32,131 nt of DNA from contig CALKEI010000103.1 of NCBI GenBank assembly GCA_938085095.1, positions 1 through 32,131 on the forward strand, in the 5' to 3' direction. The notes under the pieces are model-generated. The model searched no databases, was not told where the DNA came from, and was given only the letters and a program-made list of their open reading frames with translations. Positions 7,307 to 15,036 of the stretch are shown piece by piece (position 1 is the first letter of the stretch; the number at the start of each line of letters is the position of its first letter). Made by a program: the position numbers and the translations under genes. Origin of the DNA: an uncultured Luminiphilus sp. GTDB taxonomy: Bacteria; Pseudomonadota; Gammaproteobacteria; Pseudomonadales; Halieaceae.

Positions 7307-10054
7307 ATGGCGAACCGGCTCATCCTAGTAGACGGATCCTCCTATCTGTTTCGGGCTTATCATGCGCTGCCCGCGCTCACCAATTCAAAAGGGTTGAATA
7401 CCGGCGCTGCCAAAGGCGTCATTGGCATGATCCGCAAGCTGGTGGCCGACTACGCCCAAGATCAGGTTGTCGTCGTGTTCGACGCCAAGGGGCCCACCTT
7501 TCGTAACGAGATCTATCCACAATACAAGGCTAATCGGCCGCCCATGCCCGATGAGCTGCGTGAGCAGATCGAACCCATACACAATGCCATTCGCGCAATG
7601 GGCTTGCCGCTCATCTGTATTGGTGGTGTCGAAGCAGACGATGTCATCGGCACCCTTTCGGTAGAGGCGGCCAGGGGCGGCAGAGATGTTGTCATCTCCA
7701 CCGGCGACAAAGATATGGCGCAGCTGGTCAACGATCACGTCACGCTCATTAACACCATGAACAACACCGCCATGGATCACGATGGTGTGGTGGCGAAGTT
7801 TGGTGTACCCCCAGCACTCATTATCGACTTGCTGGCGCTTATGGGCGACAAGGTCGACAACATACCCGGTGTTGCTGGTGTGGGAGAGAAAACAGCTACC
7901 GCGTTGCTGCAACACCTGGGTGGTATTGATTCGATATACGGGCAGCTCGATGCCGTTGCCGATTTGCCGATACGCGGCGCCAAGAGTCTCGGAACCAAAC
8001 TCGAAGGCGCGCGTGCGGACGCTGATCTCAGTTATGAGCTGGCGACGATCAAAATTGATTGTGATCTGGGGCTGGCAGAAGGGGATCTCGACTCCAGCCC
8101 GCCTGACACCAACGCGCTGATTGCGCTGTTTCAAGATCTTGAATTCAAGACCTGGTTAGACGCCTTGTTACAGAGCGATGGCGAAGCGGATGGTGATGTC
8201 GCGTCCGACGGGGACGAAACCCCGGAGCCGATGAGCGCCAGCGACGCTATTGAGGTGGCGACTATTTTTGACCAGAGCGATTTTGATGAGTGGCTGGCGA
8301 AGCTTGAGTCTGCCAGCTTATTTGCCTTCGATACTGAAACAACAAGCCTCGACTATATGGTGGCGGAGGTGGTTGGAGTTTCTTTCGCAGTGGAATCCGG
8401 TGCAGCAGCGTATGTGCCTCTGGCACACGATTATCCGGGCGCGCCAGACCAGCTCGACCGTGACGCTGTGCTAGAGGCCCTGCGGCCCCTGCTTGAGGAT
8501 GAGCAGATTGCCAAGGTCGGACAGCACCTTAAATACGACGCCAACGTCTTGGCCAACCATGGCATTACCCTGAGAGGCATTCGGGAAGACACCATGCTGG
8601 AGTCATACGTGCTGGACGCCGCTGGGAGTCGCCACGATCTCGATACGCTGGCGCTCAAGTATCTTGGACAGCGCACAATCCATTTCGAGGATATCGCCGG
8701 TAAGGGCGTCAAACAGCTGACATTTAATCAGGTGCCTATCGAGCAGGCCGCGCCTTACGCTGCCGAGGACGCCGAAGTGACGCTGCGCTTACATCAAAAA
8801 CTCGCAAAAAAACTGAGCGAGGAGCCCGCGCTATCCGCGTTATATCGGGAGCTGGAGATTCCACTGGTGCCCGTGCTCTCCCGGATCGAGCGCAATGGTG
8901 CGTTGGTGTGTCGCAGCACCCTCGCATCGCACAGTCAGGAGCTGGGAAAGCGCATCCTGTCTCTTGAGGCCAAAGCCCACGAATTGGCGGGTGGCCCGTT
9001 TAATCTTGGTTCACCCAAACAGCTTGGCGAGATCCTGTTCAACCAACTCGAGCTGCCTGTGCTGCGTAAGACCCCCAAGGGGGCGCCTTCTACCGCCGAG
9101 GAAGTGCTCTCTGAGCTGGCACTCGATTACCCTTTGCCTGCGGTCCTCATGGAGTACCGGAGTCTCAGCAAATTGAAGTCTACTTATACCGATAAGCTGC
9201 CTGAGATGATTGATCCACGCTCCGGGCGGGTGCACACCTCCTATCATCAGGCCGTAACAGCGACCGGCCGGTTGTCGTCATCGGACCCGAATCTGCAAAA
9301 TATTCCGATTCGGACCGAAGAGGGGAGGCGTATTCGCCAGGCCTTTATTGCTGCCCCGGGCTGCAAGATTGTCGCCGCCGATTATTCGCAGATCGAACTG
9401 CGTATCATGGCGCACCTTTCGCAGGACGACGGTCTACTCAACGCCTTTGCCGCTGGTTTGGACGTGCATAGTGCGACCGCTGCCGAAGTATTCGGCGTCG
9501 GGATAGATGGGGTATCCGTGGATCAGCGGCGTAAAGCCAAAGCCATCAATTTTGGTTTGATCTACGGGATGTCGGCGTTTGGTTTGGCTAAACAGCTGGG
9601 TCTCGGAAGACATGAGGCGCAAGAATATATTGATCTCTATTTTGCGCGTTACCCCGGCGTGGCGGAGTACATGGCGCGGACCCGCGAACGAGCTCACGAA
9701 GCCGGTTATGTTGAAACGCTAAAAGGGCGACGTCTCTACTTGCCCGAAATCAACGCCCGCAATCGCCAGCGTCAGCAAGCCGCTGAACGAACCGCGATTA
9801 ATGCACCGATGCAAGGCACTGCGGCCGACATCATTAAGATGGCCATGCTCTCAGTCGACGACTGGCTGACCCACTCACGGATTGATGCACGGTTGATTAT
9901 GCAAGTTCATGACGAGCTGGTTTTTGAGGTTGAGGCCGGTGCGGTGGAAGAGCTCTCTGAGACGGTGGTTCAATTGATGTCAGGTGTGGGTGTGCTCGAT
10001 GTGCCCTTGCTCGTTGAGGCGGGCACCGGCGATAACTGGGATGAAGCGCATTAG
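7307..10054 (+). CDS. polA: DNA polymerase I
   Basis: Pol I fills gaps and removes RNA primers during replication and repair. The 915-residue protein has all three domains. The 5'-3' exonuclease (1 to about 290) keeps its acidic metal ligands D9, D59, E109, D111, D112, D134 and D136, plus GDKVDNIPGVAGVGEKTA. The 3'-5' proofreading domain retains DTET (D342, E344), so proofreading is probably active. The polymerase domain carries DYSQIELR (D692) and VHDELVF (D869), the two catalytic aspartates. Length is close to E. coli Pol I (928). It converges on engB with only eight bases between stops and no visible terminator. Confidence 0.98.
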   Translation: MANRLILVDGSSYLFRAYHALPALTNSKGLNTGAAKGVIGMIRKLVADYAQDQVVVVFDAKGPTFRNEIYPQYKANRPPMPDELREQIEPIHNAIRAMGLPLICIGGVEADDVIGTLSVEAARGGRDVVISTGDKDMAQLVNDHVTLINTMNNTAMDHDGVVAKFGVPPALIIDLLALMGDKVDNIPGVAGVGEKTATALLQHLGGIDSIYGQLDAVADLPIRGAKSLGTKLEGARADADLSYELATIKIDCDLGLAEGDLDSSPPDTNALIALFQDLEFKTWLDALLQSDGEADGDVASDGDETPEPMSASDAIEVATIFDQSDFDEWLAKLESASLFAFDTETTSLDYMVAEVVGVSFAVESGAAAYVPLAHDYPGAPDQLDRDAVLEALRPLLEDEQIAKVGQHLKYDANVLANHGITLRGIREDTMLESYVLDAAGSRHDLDTLALKYLGQRTIHFEDIAGKGVKQLTFNQVPIEQAAPYAAEDAEVTLRLHQKLAKKLSEEPALSALYRELEIPLVPVLSRIERNGALVCRSTLASHSQELGKRILSLEAKAHELAGGPFNLGSPKQLGEILFNQLELPVLRKTPKGAPSTAEEVLSELALDYPLPAVLMEYRSLSKLKSTYTDKLPEMIDPRSGRVHTSYHQAVTATGRLSSSDPNLQNIPIRTEEGRRIRQAFIAAPGCKIVAADYSQIELRIMAHLSQDDGLLNAFAAGLDVHSATAAEVFGVGIDGVSVDQRRKAKAINFGLIYGMSAFGLAKQLGLGRHEAQEYIDLYFARYPGVAEYMARTRERAHEAGYVETLKGRRLYLPEINARNRQRQQAAERTAINAPMQGTAADIIKMAMLSVDDWLTHSRIDARLIMQVHDELVFEVEAGAVEELSETVVQLMSGVGVLDVPLLVEAGTGDNWDEAH

Positions 10055-10062
10055 CCCAACGC

Positions 10063-10725
10063 TTATTCTTCGGTGTTCATCTCTGGCAGGTCATCGATCA
10101 CTGAGTCGTCAGTGAGCCAAAGGTTAATCCTGTCCCCCAGCTCCTCGACGCCTTTTCGTTTTAGCGACGAGAAAAGCTGCACGCTCACCAGCTCAGCGTG
10201 CTCTGCGAGGGCTTCGCGGACGGATAACAGCGTGCTCTGTGCCGGACCGCGTTTCAGTTTGTCGGCTTTGGTCAGCAGGATATGAACCGGCATGCTGGCG
10301 GAGACCGCCCATCCGAGCATCTGTTTGTCGGCGTCCGTCAGTGGGTGGCGGATATCCATTAGCATTACCAGACCCCGGAGACTCTCTCGGTGCTGAAGAT
10401 AGCGCTCTAGCTGCTGGTTCCACTTTTTCTTGACCGCCAAGGGGACTTTGGCAAACCCGTACCCCGGCAGGTCGACTAGCCGTTGGCTTTCGCTTAGGGC
10501 AAAAAAATTAATAAGCTGCGTTCGCCCCGGTGTGCGGGAGGTTCGCGCGAGCTTTCCTTGCGAGGTTAACGTGTTGATTGCACTGGACTTTCCCGAGTTC
10601 GACCGGCCCGCAAATGCGACCTCCCAGCCCTCATCGGGCGGCGCATTTTCGACTGCGCTAGCGCTTTGAAGAAACGCGGCATTGCGGAAGTTAACGGCTG
10701 CTTTGGGGGCGCTAAAGTCTGTCAT
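10063..10725 (-). CDS. engB: Ribosome biogenesis GTP-binding protein YsxC/EngB
   Basis: EngB is an essential-type small GTPase involved in ribosome large-subunit assembly. The 220-residue product has the P-loop [10 protein letters not shown] (about 39-48), the switch region [13 protein letters not shown]3 DLPGYG (85-90) and G4 TKAD (152-155). I start it at the ATG at 10725 ([16 protein letters not shown]). The frame remains open for 58 more codons upstream, but that part is Arg/Pro-rich, unlike the family, and overlaps the putative promoter of the next gene. The order polA-engB-c5-c4-dsbA is the same as I remember in Pseudomonas. Confidence 0.96.
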   Translation of the reverse strand: MTDFSAPKAAVNFRNAAFLQSASAVENAPPDEGWEVAFAGRSNSGKSSAINTLTSQGKLARTSRTPGRTQLINFFALSESQRLVDLPGYGFAKVPLAVKKKWNQQLERYLQHRESLRGLVMLMDIRHPLTDADKQMLGWAVSASMPVHILLTKADKLKRGPAQSTLLSVREALAEHAELVSVQLFSSLKRKGVEELGDRINLWLTDDSVIDDLPEMNTEE

Positions 10726-10732
10726 TTTGCGA

Positions 10733-10761
10733 TTTGTGCCACGACGCGGAAAGTCTATAAT
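10733..10761 (+). promoter_or_regulatory. Candidate promoter for cytochrome c5
   Basis: TATAAT at 10756-10761 is a perfect -10, with TTTGTG at 10733-10738 spaced 17 bases upstream as a moderate -35. It starts just outside the engB start codon and points toward the c-type cytochrome gene, leaving a leader of about 168 bases. The rest of the gap 10726-10935 holds one GC-rich hairpin and no gene. Confidence 0.5.
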
Positions 10762-10813
10762 GCCACGCTCTTCGGGGCACCATGCTCGGAACACCACAGT
10801 AAATTTTATAAAG

Positions 10814-10831
10814 GGCGTCGCGCATGACGCC
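10814..10831 (+). other. Hairpin in the cytochrome c5 leader
   Basis: GGCGTC (10814-10819) and GACGCC (10826-10831) can pair around a 6-base loop. It sits about 100 bases before the cytochrome c5 start, inside the predicted leader. No T run follows, so it is not a plain terminator. Confidence 0.3.
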
Positions 10832-10935
10832 GCGGGTCTAGGTCGCACAGGCTGCTCCCGACGCACGAGTAGAGCTGAAGCAGGCCAAGAGCCGTACAAC
10901 GACGACGCAAGACAAAGACATTAGAGGGTTTAATC

Positions 10936-11256
10936 ATGAGAACAACAGTCTTCATCCGCACGACTGCCATCAGAGTTGCCGCGATTGCAGCGTTGGCCGC
11001 CGCCCCGGCAGTGCTTGCGGGCGACCCGCCTGCACAATACGCCGCTTCTTGCGGAGCCTGTCATGCCGTTGGCGTTGCGGGAGCTCCGGCGACCGGTAAT
11101 GTCGAAGCGTGGGCACCGCGCATGGAAAAAGGTATGGAGGTACTGGTGGCGTCGGTTCGCAATGGCCTCAATGCCATGCCCCCCGGCGGTCTTTGTAACA
11201 GCTGCAGCGACGAGGATTACGCAGATCTGATTACTTACATGGCCACTGCACAATAA
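10936..11256 (+). CDS. Cytochrome c5-type monoheme periplasmic cytochrome
   Basis: This is a small periplasmic electron carrier. The 106-residue precursor has a signal peptide (about 1-28, ending AVLAG) and one heme site CGACH (C39, C42, H43). The Met ligand is probably M81 in NAMPPGG, followed by CNSC (C87, C90). A second cysteine pair after MPPGGxC is a signature of cytochrome c5, where it forms a disulfide. AGAGGG at 10923-10928 is the ribosome binding site. It is followed by a diheme c4 gene and a dsbA-type gene; the cytochromes may donate electrons to the caa3 oxidase upstream (inference). Confidence 0.93.
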   Translation: MRTTVFIRTTAIRVAAIAALAAAPAVLAGDPPAQYAASCGACHAVGVAGAPATGNVEAWAPRMEKGMEVLVASVRNGLNAMPPGGLCNSCSDEDYADLITYMATAQ

Positions 11257-11350
11257 AAATGACGCAGATCCGGTGGGTGGGTGCACGAAGCCCGCGCAAC
11301 TCGGACCTTCGGCAGCAACAGATAACGCTATCTATTCGACAGGTAATTTT

Positions 11351-11989
11351 ATGTTTCAGTCTCTAGCCAAAGTCGCGTGTGTTCTCGCGCTGACCGTGAT
11401 CGGAACCACCGTACAGGCCGCCGGCGATGCCGAGGCAGGTCAGGCAAAGGCTGCGACCTGTGTGGCGTGCCACGGGGTTGATGGCAACAGTGCGGTGCCG
11501 ACGTTTCCCAAGCTGTCGGGCCTTGGCCACAAATATTTACTCAAGCAGATGCAGGATATTCGTGACGGGCGTCGCCCAGTAGCCCTGATGGCAGGCCAGG
11601 TCGACAACATGACCGACCAAGACTTGTCTGACATCGCCGCATTTTATGACGCACAGCCGCGCACTGGCAGCACGGCAGAGCCTGACAAAGTGTCATTGGG
11701 GCGTAAGGTTTACCTTGGCGGGATTGCTGAGCGTCAGGTACCGGCGTGCTCCGGCTGTCATAGCCCCACCGGCAATGGCAACGGTCCGGCAGGTTATCCC
11801 GCGCTGGCGGGCCAGCATGCAGACTACGTTACGGCACAGCTGAAGATGTTTCGAAAGGGGTACGAGGACCCCGCCGGCCGAACCAATGGCGGCGAGGCAA
11901 AGATTATGCGCACGACGGCTTTTCGTATGAGTGATATGGAGATTGAAGCAGTCGCGAGCTATATTGCGGGTTTGCAGCCAACCCCGTAA
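11351..11989 (+). CDS. Cytochrome c4, diheme periplasmic electron carrier
   Basis: The 212-residue precursor has a signal peptide (about 1-24, ending VQAAG) and two cytochrome c domains in tandem: CVACH (C37, C40, H41) and CSGCH (C133, C136, H137). Met ligands are likely M87 or M80 in the first domain and one in AKIMRTTAFRMSD in the second. This two-domain plan is cytochrome c4, which carries electrons to terminal oxidases. I start at ATG 11351, which gives a proper signal peptide; the frame is open upstream to 11273 but that part is not signal-like. AGGT at 11341-11344 is a weak ribosome binding site. Confidence 0.94.
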   Translation: MFQSLAKVACVLALTVIGTTVQAAGDAEAGQAKAATCVACHGVDGNSAVPTFPKLSGLGHKYLLKQMQDIRDGRRPVALMAGQVDNMTDQDLSDIAAFYDAQPRTGSTAEPDKVSLGRKVYLGGIAERQVPACSGCHSPTGNGNGPAGYPALAGQHADYVTAQLKMFRKGYEDPAGRTNGGEAKIMRTTAFRMSDMEIEAVASYIAGLQPTP

Positions 11990-12036
11990 TCCCACTCTGT
12001 ATCGTCCCCGAGTGTGTTCCAAGGAGGGAGTCAAAC

Positions 12037-12690
12037 ATGAAAGGTACCCGTAACCTGATCGCCACGGTCTCGCTGACGTTGGTTGCTTATGCAGCTGCTG
12101 CGTTCAGCGCACTGGTGGTTGCCGAGGAACGTTGGGTCGAAGGCCAGCATTATCAGACGTTAACGCCCCCTGTGGCGGTAGGCCGCGGCAATGACGTCGT
12201 GGTCACCGAGTTCTTCTGGTACGGGTGCGGCCATTGCTACACCTTTGAGCCCATGCTGACCGCCTGGGGAAAGCAGCTTCCTGAGGATGCCGTGGTGCAG
12301 CCTTCGCCTGCGGTATGGAATGATCCGATGCGTATACATGCCAAGGCGTATTACATCGCGGAAGTGTTGGGCGTGAAAGAGACACTCCATCCGGTTATTT
12401 TTGACGCCATGCATGTTCAGAGAAAGCGGCTTGTCTCGCGACTCGAGCTGCGCGATCTGTTCGAAGACAACGGCGTAGACCCGGCTCAGTTTGACAAGGC
12501 TTTCGATTCATTCGGGGTGGACTCACAGGTCCGACAGGCAGACGCACGAGCCCGCTCGGCGAAGATCTCGGGTACGCCTTCTCTTATGGTGGCGGGCAAG
12601 TATTTGATCGAGACGCGGGCGGCGGGAAGCCAAACCAATATGTTGGAGATTGCCCGATACCTGATCGACAAGGAATTGGCTGCACGCTGA
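12037..12690 (+). CDS. dsbA: DsbA-family thiol:disulfide oxidoreductase, CGHC active site
   Basis: DsbA-type enzymes introduce disulfides into proteins in the periplasm. The 217-residue product has a signal peptide or anchor (about 8-29), then EFFWYGCGHCYTFEP with the redox pair C64 and C67, and the cis-proline loop GTPSLMV near the C-terminus. The usual DsbA dipeptide between the cysteines is Pro-His; here it is Gly-His, as in eukaryotic PDI, which may change the redox potential. AAGGAGGGAG before the ATG is a very strong ribosome binding site. It follows c4 by 47 bases and is probably co-transcribed. Its stop codon abuts the stop of the convergent Lrp gene. Confidence 0.93.
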   Translation: MKGTRNLIATVSLTLVAYAAAAFSALVVAEERWVEGQHYQTLTPPVAVGRGNDVVVTEFFWYGCGHCYTFEPMLTAWGKQLPEDAVVQPSPAVWNDPMRIHAKAYYIAEVLGVKETLHPVIFDAMHVQRKRLVSRLELRDLFEDNGVDPAQFDKAFDSFGVDSQVRQADARARSAKISGTPSLMVAGKYLIETRAAGSQTNMLEIARYLIDKELAAR

Positions 12691-13176
12691 TCAGTCTTCA
12701 GGCACGGATACGGCCGTTCGTGTCACGACTCTCCGCAACTCAAAGCTCGAATGCACCCCCGTCACCCCCTCGATGCGGGTCAGTTTGCCCAGTAAAAACT
12801 GCTCGTAATGTGCCATATCACGCACCACCGCCTTGAGGAGGTAGTCCGCGCTCTGGCCAGTGACGACGCAACAGTCGACCACTTCCGGTAAGTTCACCAC
12901 CGTCTCTTCAAATGCCTCAAACCGATCAGGTGTATGGCGGTCCATCGATACGCTGATATGAGCGGTGAGATTGAGCCCCAGTTTTTTCGGGTCGACCATG
13001 GCGACCTGATGCGTGATGACACCCTCTGTTGTCAGGCGTTTAACGCGCCTCGCGCAGGGGGTGGGTGATAGCCCGACGCGCTCAGCCAGCTCGAGGTTGC
13101 TGAGCCCGGCATCCTCTTGCACCACCCCGAGAATACGGCGGTCCAGCCGGTCCAGCGATGGCAGTGAATTATCCAT
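12691..13176 (-). CDS. Lrp/AsnC family transcriptional regulator
   Basis: This is an amino-acid-responsive DNA-binding regulator. It has 161 residues from the ATG at 13176. LDRLDRRIL (8-16) opens the winged helix-turn-helix, with LSNLELAERVGLSPTPCARRVKRL (about 25-48) as the recognition part. The RAM effector domain contains ALVxxG-like elements (VDCCVVTGQSADYLL). A TTG at 13188 could add four residues. Lrp members respond to leucine, alanine or other amino acids. The gene is divergent from leuA across a 151-base A/T-rich gap, so control of leuA and of itself is a reasonable inference. Confidence 0.92.
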   Translation of the reverse strand: MDNSLPSLDRLDRRILGVVQEDAGLSNLELAERVGLSPTPCARRVKRLTTEGVITHQVAMVDPKKLGLNLTAHISVSMDRHTPDRFEAFEETVVNLPEVVDCCVVTGQSADYLLKAVVRDMAHYEQFLLGKLTRIEGVTGVHSSFELRRVVTRTAVSVPED

Positions 13177-13327
13177 AGTCTGCGCCAAAAGTAGTGAATA
13201 AAGTTTTCTTATTGATAAAAAATAGCATAAAACGCCATTAAAATGCCATCAGTGATATTTTTTGGTGATTATCGCTTCGCCCACGTCGGTACACTACGCG
13301 TCCTCACTACTGCAGTAGGACAACACC
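13177..13327. promoter_or_regulatory. Divergent lrp-like/leuA control region
   Basis: This gap is strikingly A/T-rich in its left half (about 13195-13265), as Lrp binding sites often are. A possible leuA promoter is TTGATA (13212-13217) with CATTAA (13236-13241), 18 bases apart; it is weak. GCCAT occurs twice, 11 bases apart, at 13234 and 13245. No leucine-rich leader peptide or attenuator hairpin is seen, so leuA is probably controlled by the regulator and not by attenuation. Confidence 0.4.
13307..13318. other. 12-bp palindrome over the leuA ribosome binding site
   Basis: CTACTGCAGTAG is a perfect 12-bp palindrome. It ends inside the AGGA that acts as the leuA ribosome binding site, nine bases before the GTG start. 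It could be an operator half or chance. Confidence 0.35.
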
Positions 13328-15004
13328 GTGGAAACCGCTCGTTTTGATCACCGCAAGTACCGTGCATGTCAGCCGATTATCAAAGCAGATCGTCGCTGGC
13401 CAGACCGGATGATTACCGAAGCACCCCAGTGGTGCTCGGTCGATCTTCGCGACGGCAACCAGGCCCTCGTAGAGCCAATGAACGCAGAGCAGAAGTTGCG
13501 GCTGTGGGAGCTTTTGATCTCGATCGGCTTCACGCAAATCGAGGTGGGCTTTCCGTCTGCCTCGAGTCACGACTTTGCCTTTTTGCGCAAGCTGATTGAA
13601 GAGAGCCGCATTCCCGACGGCGTGACGGTTCAGGTGCTGACGCAGGCCAGGCCGGATTTGATCGAAAAGACCTTTGCTGCTTTGGAAGGCGTAAAGCGCG
13701 CCGTGGTGCACTTTTATAACAGTACTTCGACGGTGCAGCGGGAGTATGTGTTTGGGCTCGACCGCGACGGTATTCGTGATATTGCGGTAAATGGCGCTCG
13801 GCTGGTCAAGGCCGCAGCGGATGCTCGCCCCGAGACGGAATGGGTGTTCGAATATAGCCCTGAGAGTTTTACCGGCACCGAGATGGATTTTGCGGTTTCC
13901 GTCTGCGATGCGGTCAACGAGGTGTTGGCGCCTACACCTGAGCAGCCCGTGATCATTAATCTGCCGGCCACCGTAGAGATGACCACGCCCAACATTTATG
14001 CCGACCAAATCGAGTGGTTTTGTGATCAGGTAAAGGGTCGCGAGGCGCTGATTATTTCTTTGCACACCCACAATGACCGCGGATGCGCTGTGGCGGCGGC
14101 AGAGCTCGGCGTGATGGCGGGTGCTGATCGCGTGGAGGGCACCCTGCTCGGCAACGGAGAGCGGACGGGCAACATGGATATCATGACTATGGCCATGAAC
14201 CTCTACAGCCAGGGTGTTGATCCCGATCTGGATTTCACGCACATGGACGAGATTTGCACTGTTGCTCGCGAGTGCACCCAGTTGCCGGTTCATCCGCGCC
14301 ATCCTTACGCAGGAGAGCTGGTGTTTACCGCGTTTTCCGGAAGCCATCAGGATGCGATTCACAAGTGTCTGTCAAAGCGAGATGAAGGTGATGCATGGGA
14401 TGTGGCATACCTGCCCATCGATCCCGCCGATATCGGGCGCACGTATCAGGAAGTGATTCGTATCAACAGCCAGTCGGGCAAGGGCGGCGTGGCCCATGTG
14501 TTGCGCCGCGATTATGGGCTAGAGTTACCCCGATGGTTGCAGGTCGACTTCAGCACCGCGGTCCAGGGGTTTGCGGAAGACAGCGAAGCTGAGGTGTCCT
14601 CGGAAGATATCTTCACTCTGTTCAGAGACACGTATCTCAGTACAGCGGATCGCTGGCACTTAGGCAATTACCAGCTGTCCCGACAAGATGGATCTGACGG
14701 GCTGGACGTGACGCTCCATGGCCCCGGCGGCGAGGTTATGCTGAACGGTCGCGGTAATGGCGTTGTGGATGCTTTTGTGCAGGCGATGGAGGCCTTTACG
14801 GGTCGACACATTGTAGTGGTGGAGTATTCTGAACATACGCTGGGACAGAGCGCGGACGCGGAGGCAGTGTGCTACGTACAACTCAATGTCGATGGCGAAC
14901 GCCCCTGCGGTGTCGGGCGCAGCCACGATATCGTGCAGGCTTCGCTCGCTGCTATTCTTTCCGCTCTCGATGGCCGGGGTCTGGTGTTAGCCGACGCCGC
15001 CTAG
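13328..15004 (+). CDS. leuA: 2-isopropylmalate synthase
   Basis: LeuA condenses acetyl-CoA with 2-oxoisovalerate, the first committed step of leucine synthesis. The 558-residue protein is of the longer LeuA type found in Pseudomonas and actinobacteria, not the E. coli type of about 520. The catalytic barrel shows WCSVDLRDGNQAL (R41, D42), LHTHNDRG (metal ligands H246, H248) and GNGERTGN (275-282). The C-terminal regulatory domain (from about 430) should bind leucine for feedback inhibition. Start is GTG at 13328 with AGGA nearby; MxxARFDHRKYRA fits the family N-terminus. It is divergent from the Lrp-like gene. Confidence 0.96.
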   Translation: METARFDHRKYRACQPIIKADRRWPDRMITEAPQWCSVDLRDGNQALVEPMNAEQKLRLWELLISIGFTQIEVGFPSASSHDFAFLRKLIEESRIPDGVTVQVLTQARPDLIEKTFAALEGVKRAVVHFYNSTSTVQREYVFGLDRDGIRDIAVNGARLVKAAADARPETEWVFEYSPESFTGTEMDFAVSVCDAVNEVLAPTPEQPVIINLPATVEMTTPNIYADQIEWFCDQVKGREALIISLHTHNDRGCAVAAAELGVMAGADRVEGTLLGNGERTGNMDIMTMAMNLYSQGVDPDLDFTHMDEICTVARECTQLPVHPRHPYAGELVFTAFSGSHQDAIHKCLSKRDEGDAWDVAYLPIDPADIGRTYQEVIRINSQSGKGGVAHVLRRDYGLELPRWLQVDFSTAVQGFAEDSEAEVSSEDIFTLFRDTYLSTADRWHLGNYQLSRQDGSDGLDVTLHGPGGEVMLNGRGNGVVDAFVQAMEAFTGRHIVVVEYSEHTLGQSADAEAVCYVQLNVDGERPCGVGRSHDIVQASLAAILSALDGRGLVLADAA

Positions 15005-15019
15005 GCACGGTCGTGCCTA
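15002..15019 (+). other. Hairpin overlapping the leuA stop codon
   Basis: TAGGCACG and CGTGCCTA are perfect inverted repeats separated by GT; the likely folded form is a 7-bp stem with a GGTC loop. The leuA stop TAG is the first three bases. There is no T run, so it may act in mRNA stability or partial termination instead of clean termination. Confidence 0.45.
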
Positions 15020-15036
15020 ATGCAGTCTGTGCCCCC

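Noticed and set aside
7385-8134. 249-codon frame on the minus strand inside polA
   Set aside because: polA is certain over the whole stretch; the antisense product has no known features.
10682-10924. Small plus-strand frame in the engB-cytochrome c5 gap
   Set aside because: It starts inside engB antisense, is Arg-rich without motifs, and overlaps the predicted promoter and leader.
13307-14362. Long open frame (351 codons) on the minus strand opposite leuA
   Set aside because: It mirrors the leuA coding frame, has no recognisable domain and arises from codon bias in GC-rich DNA.
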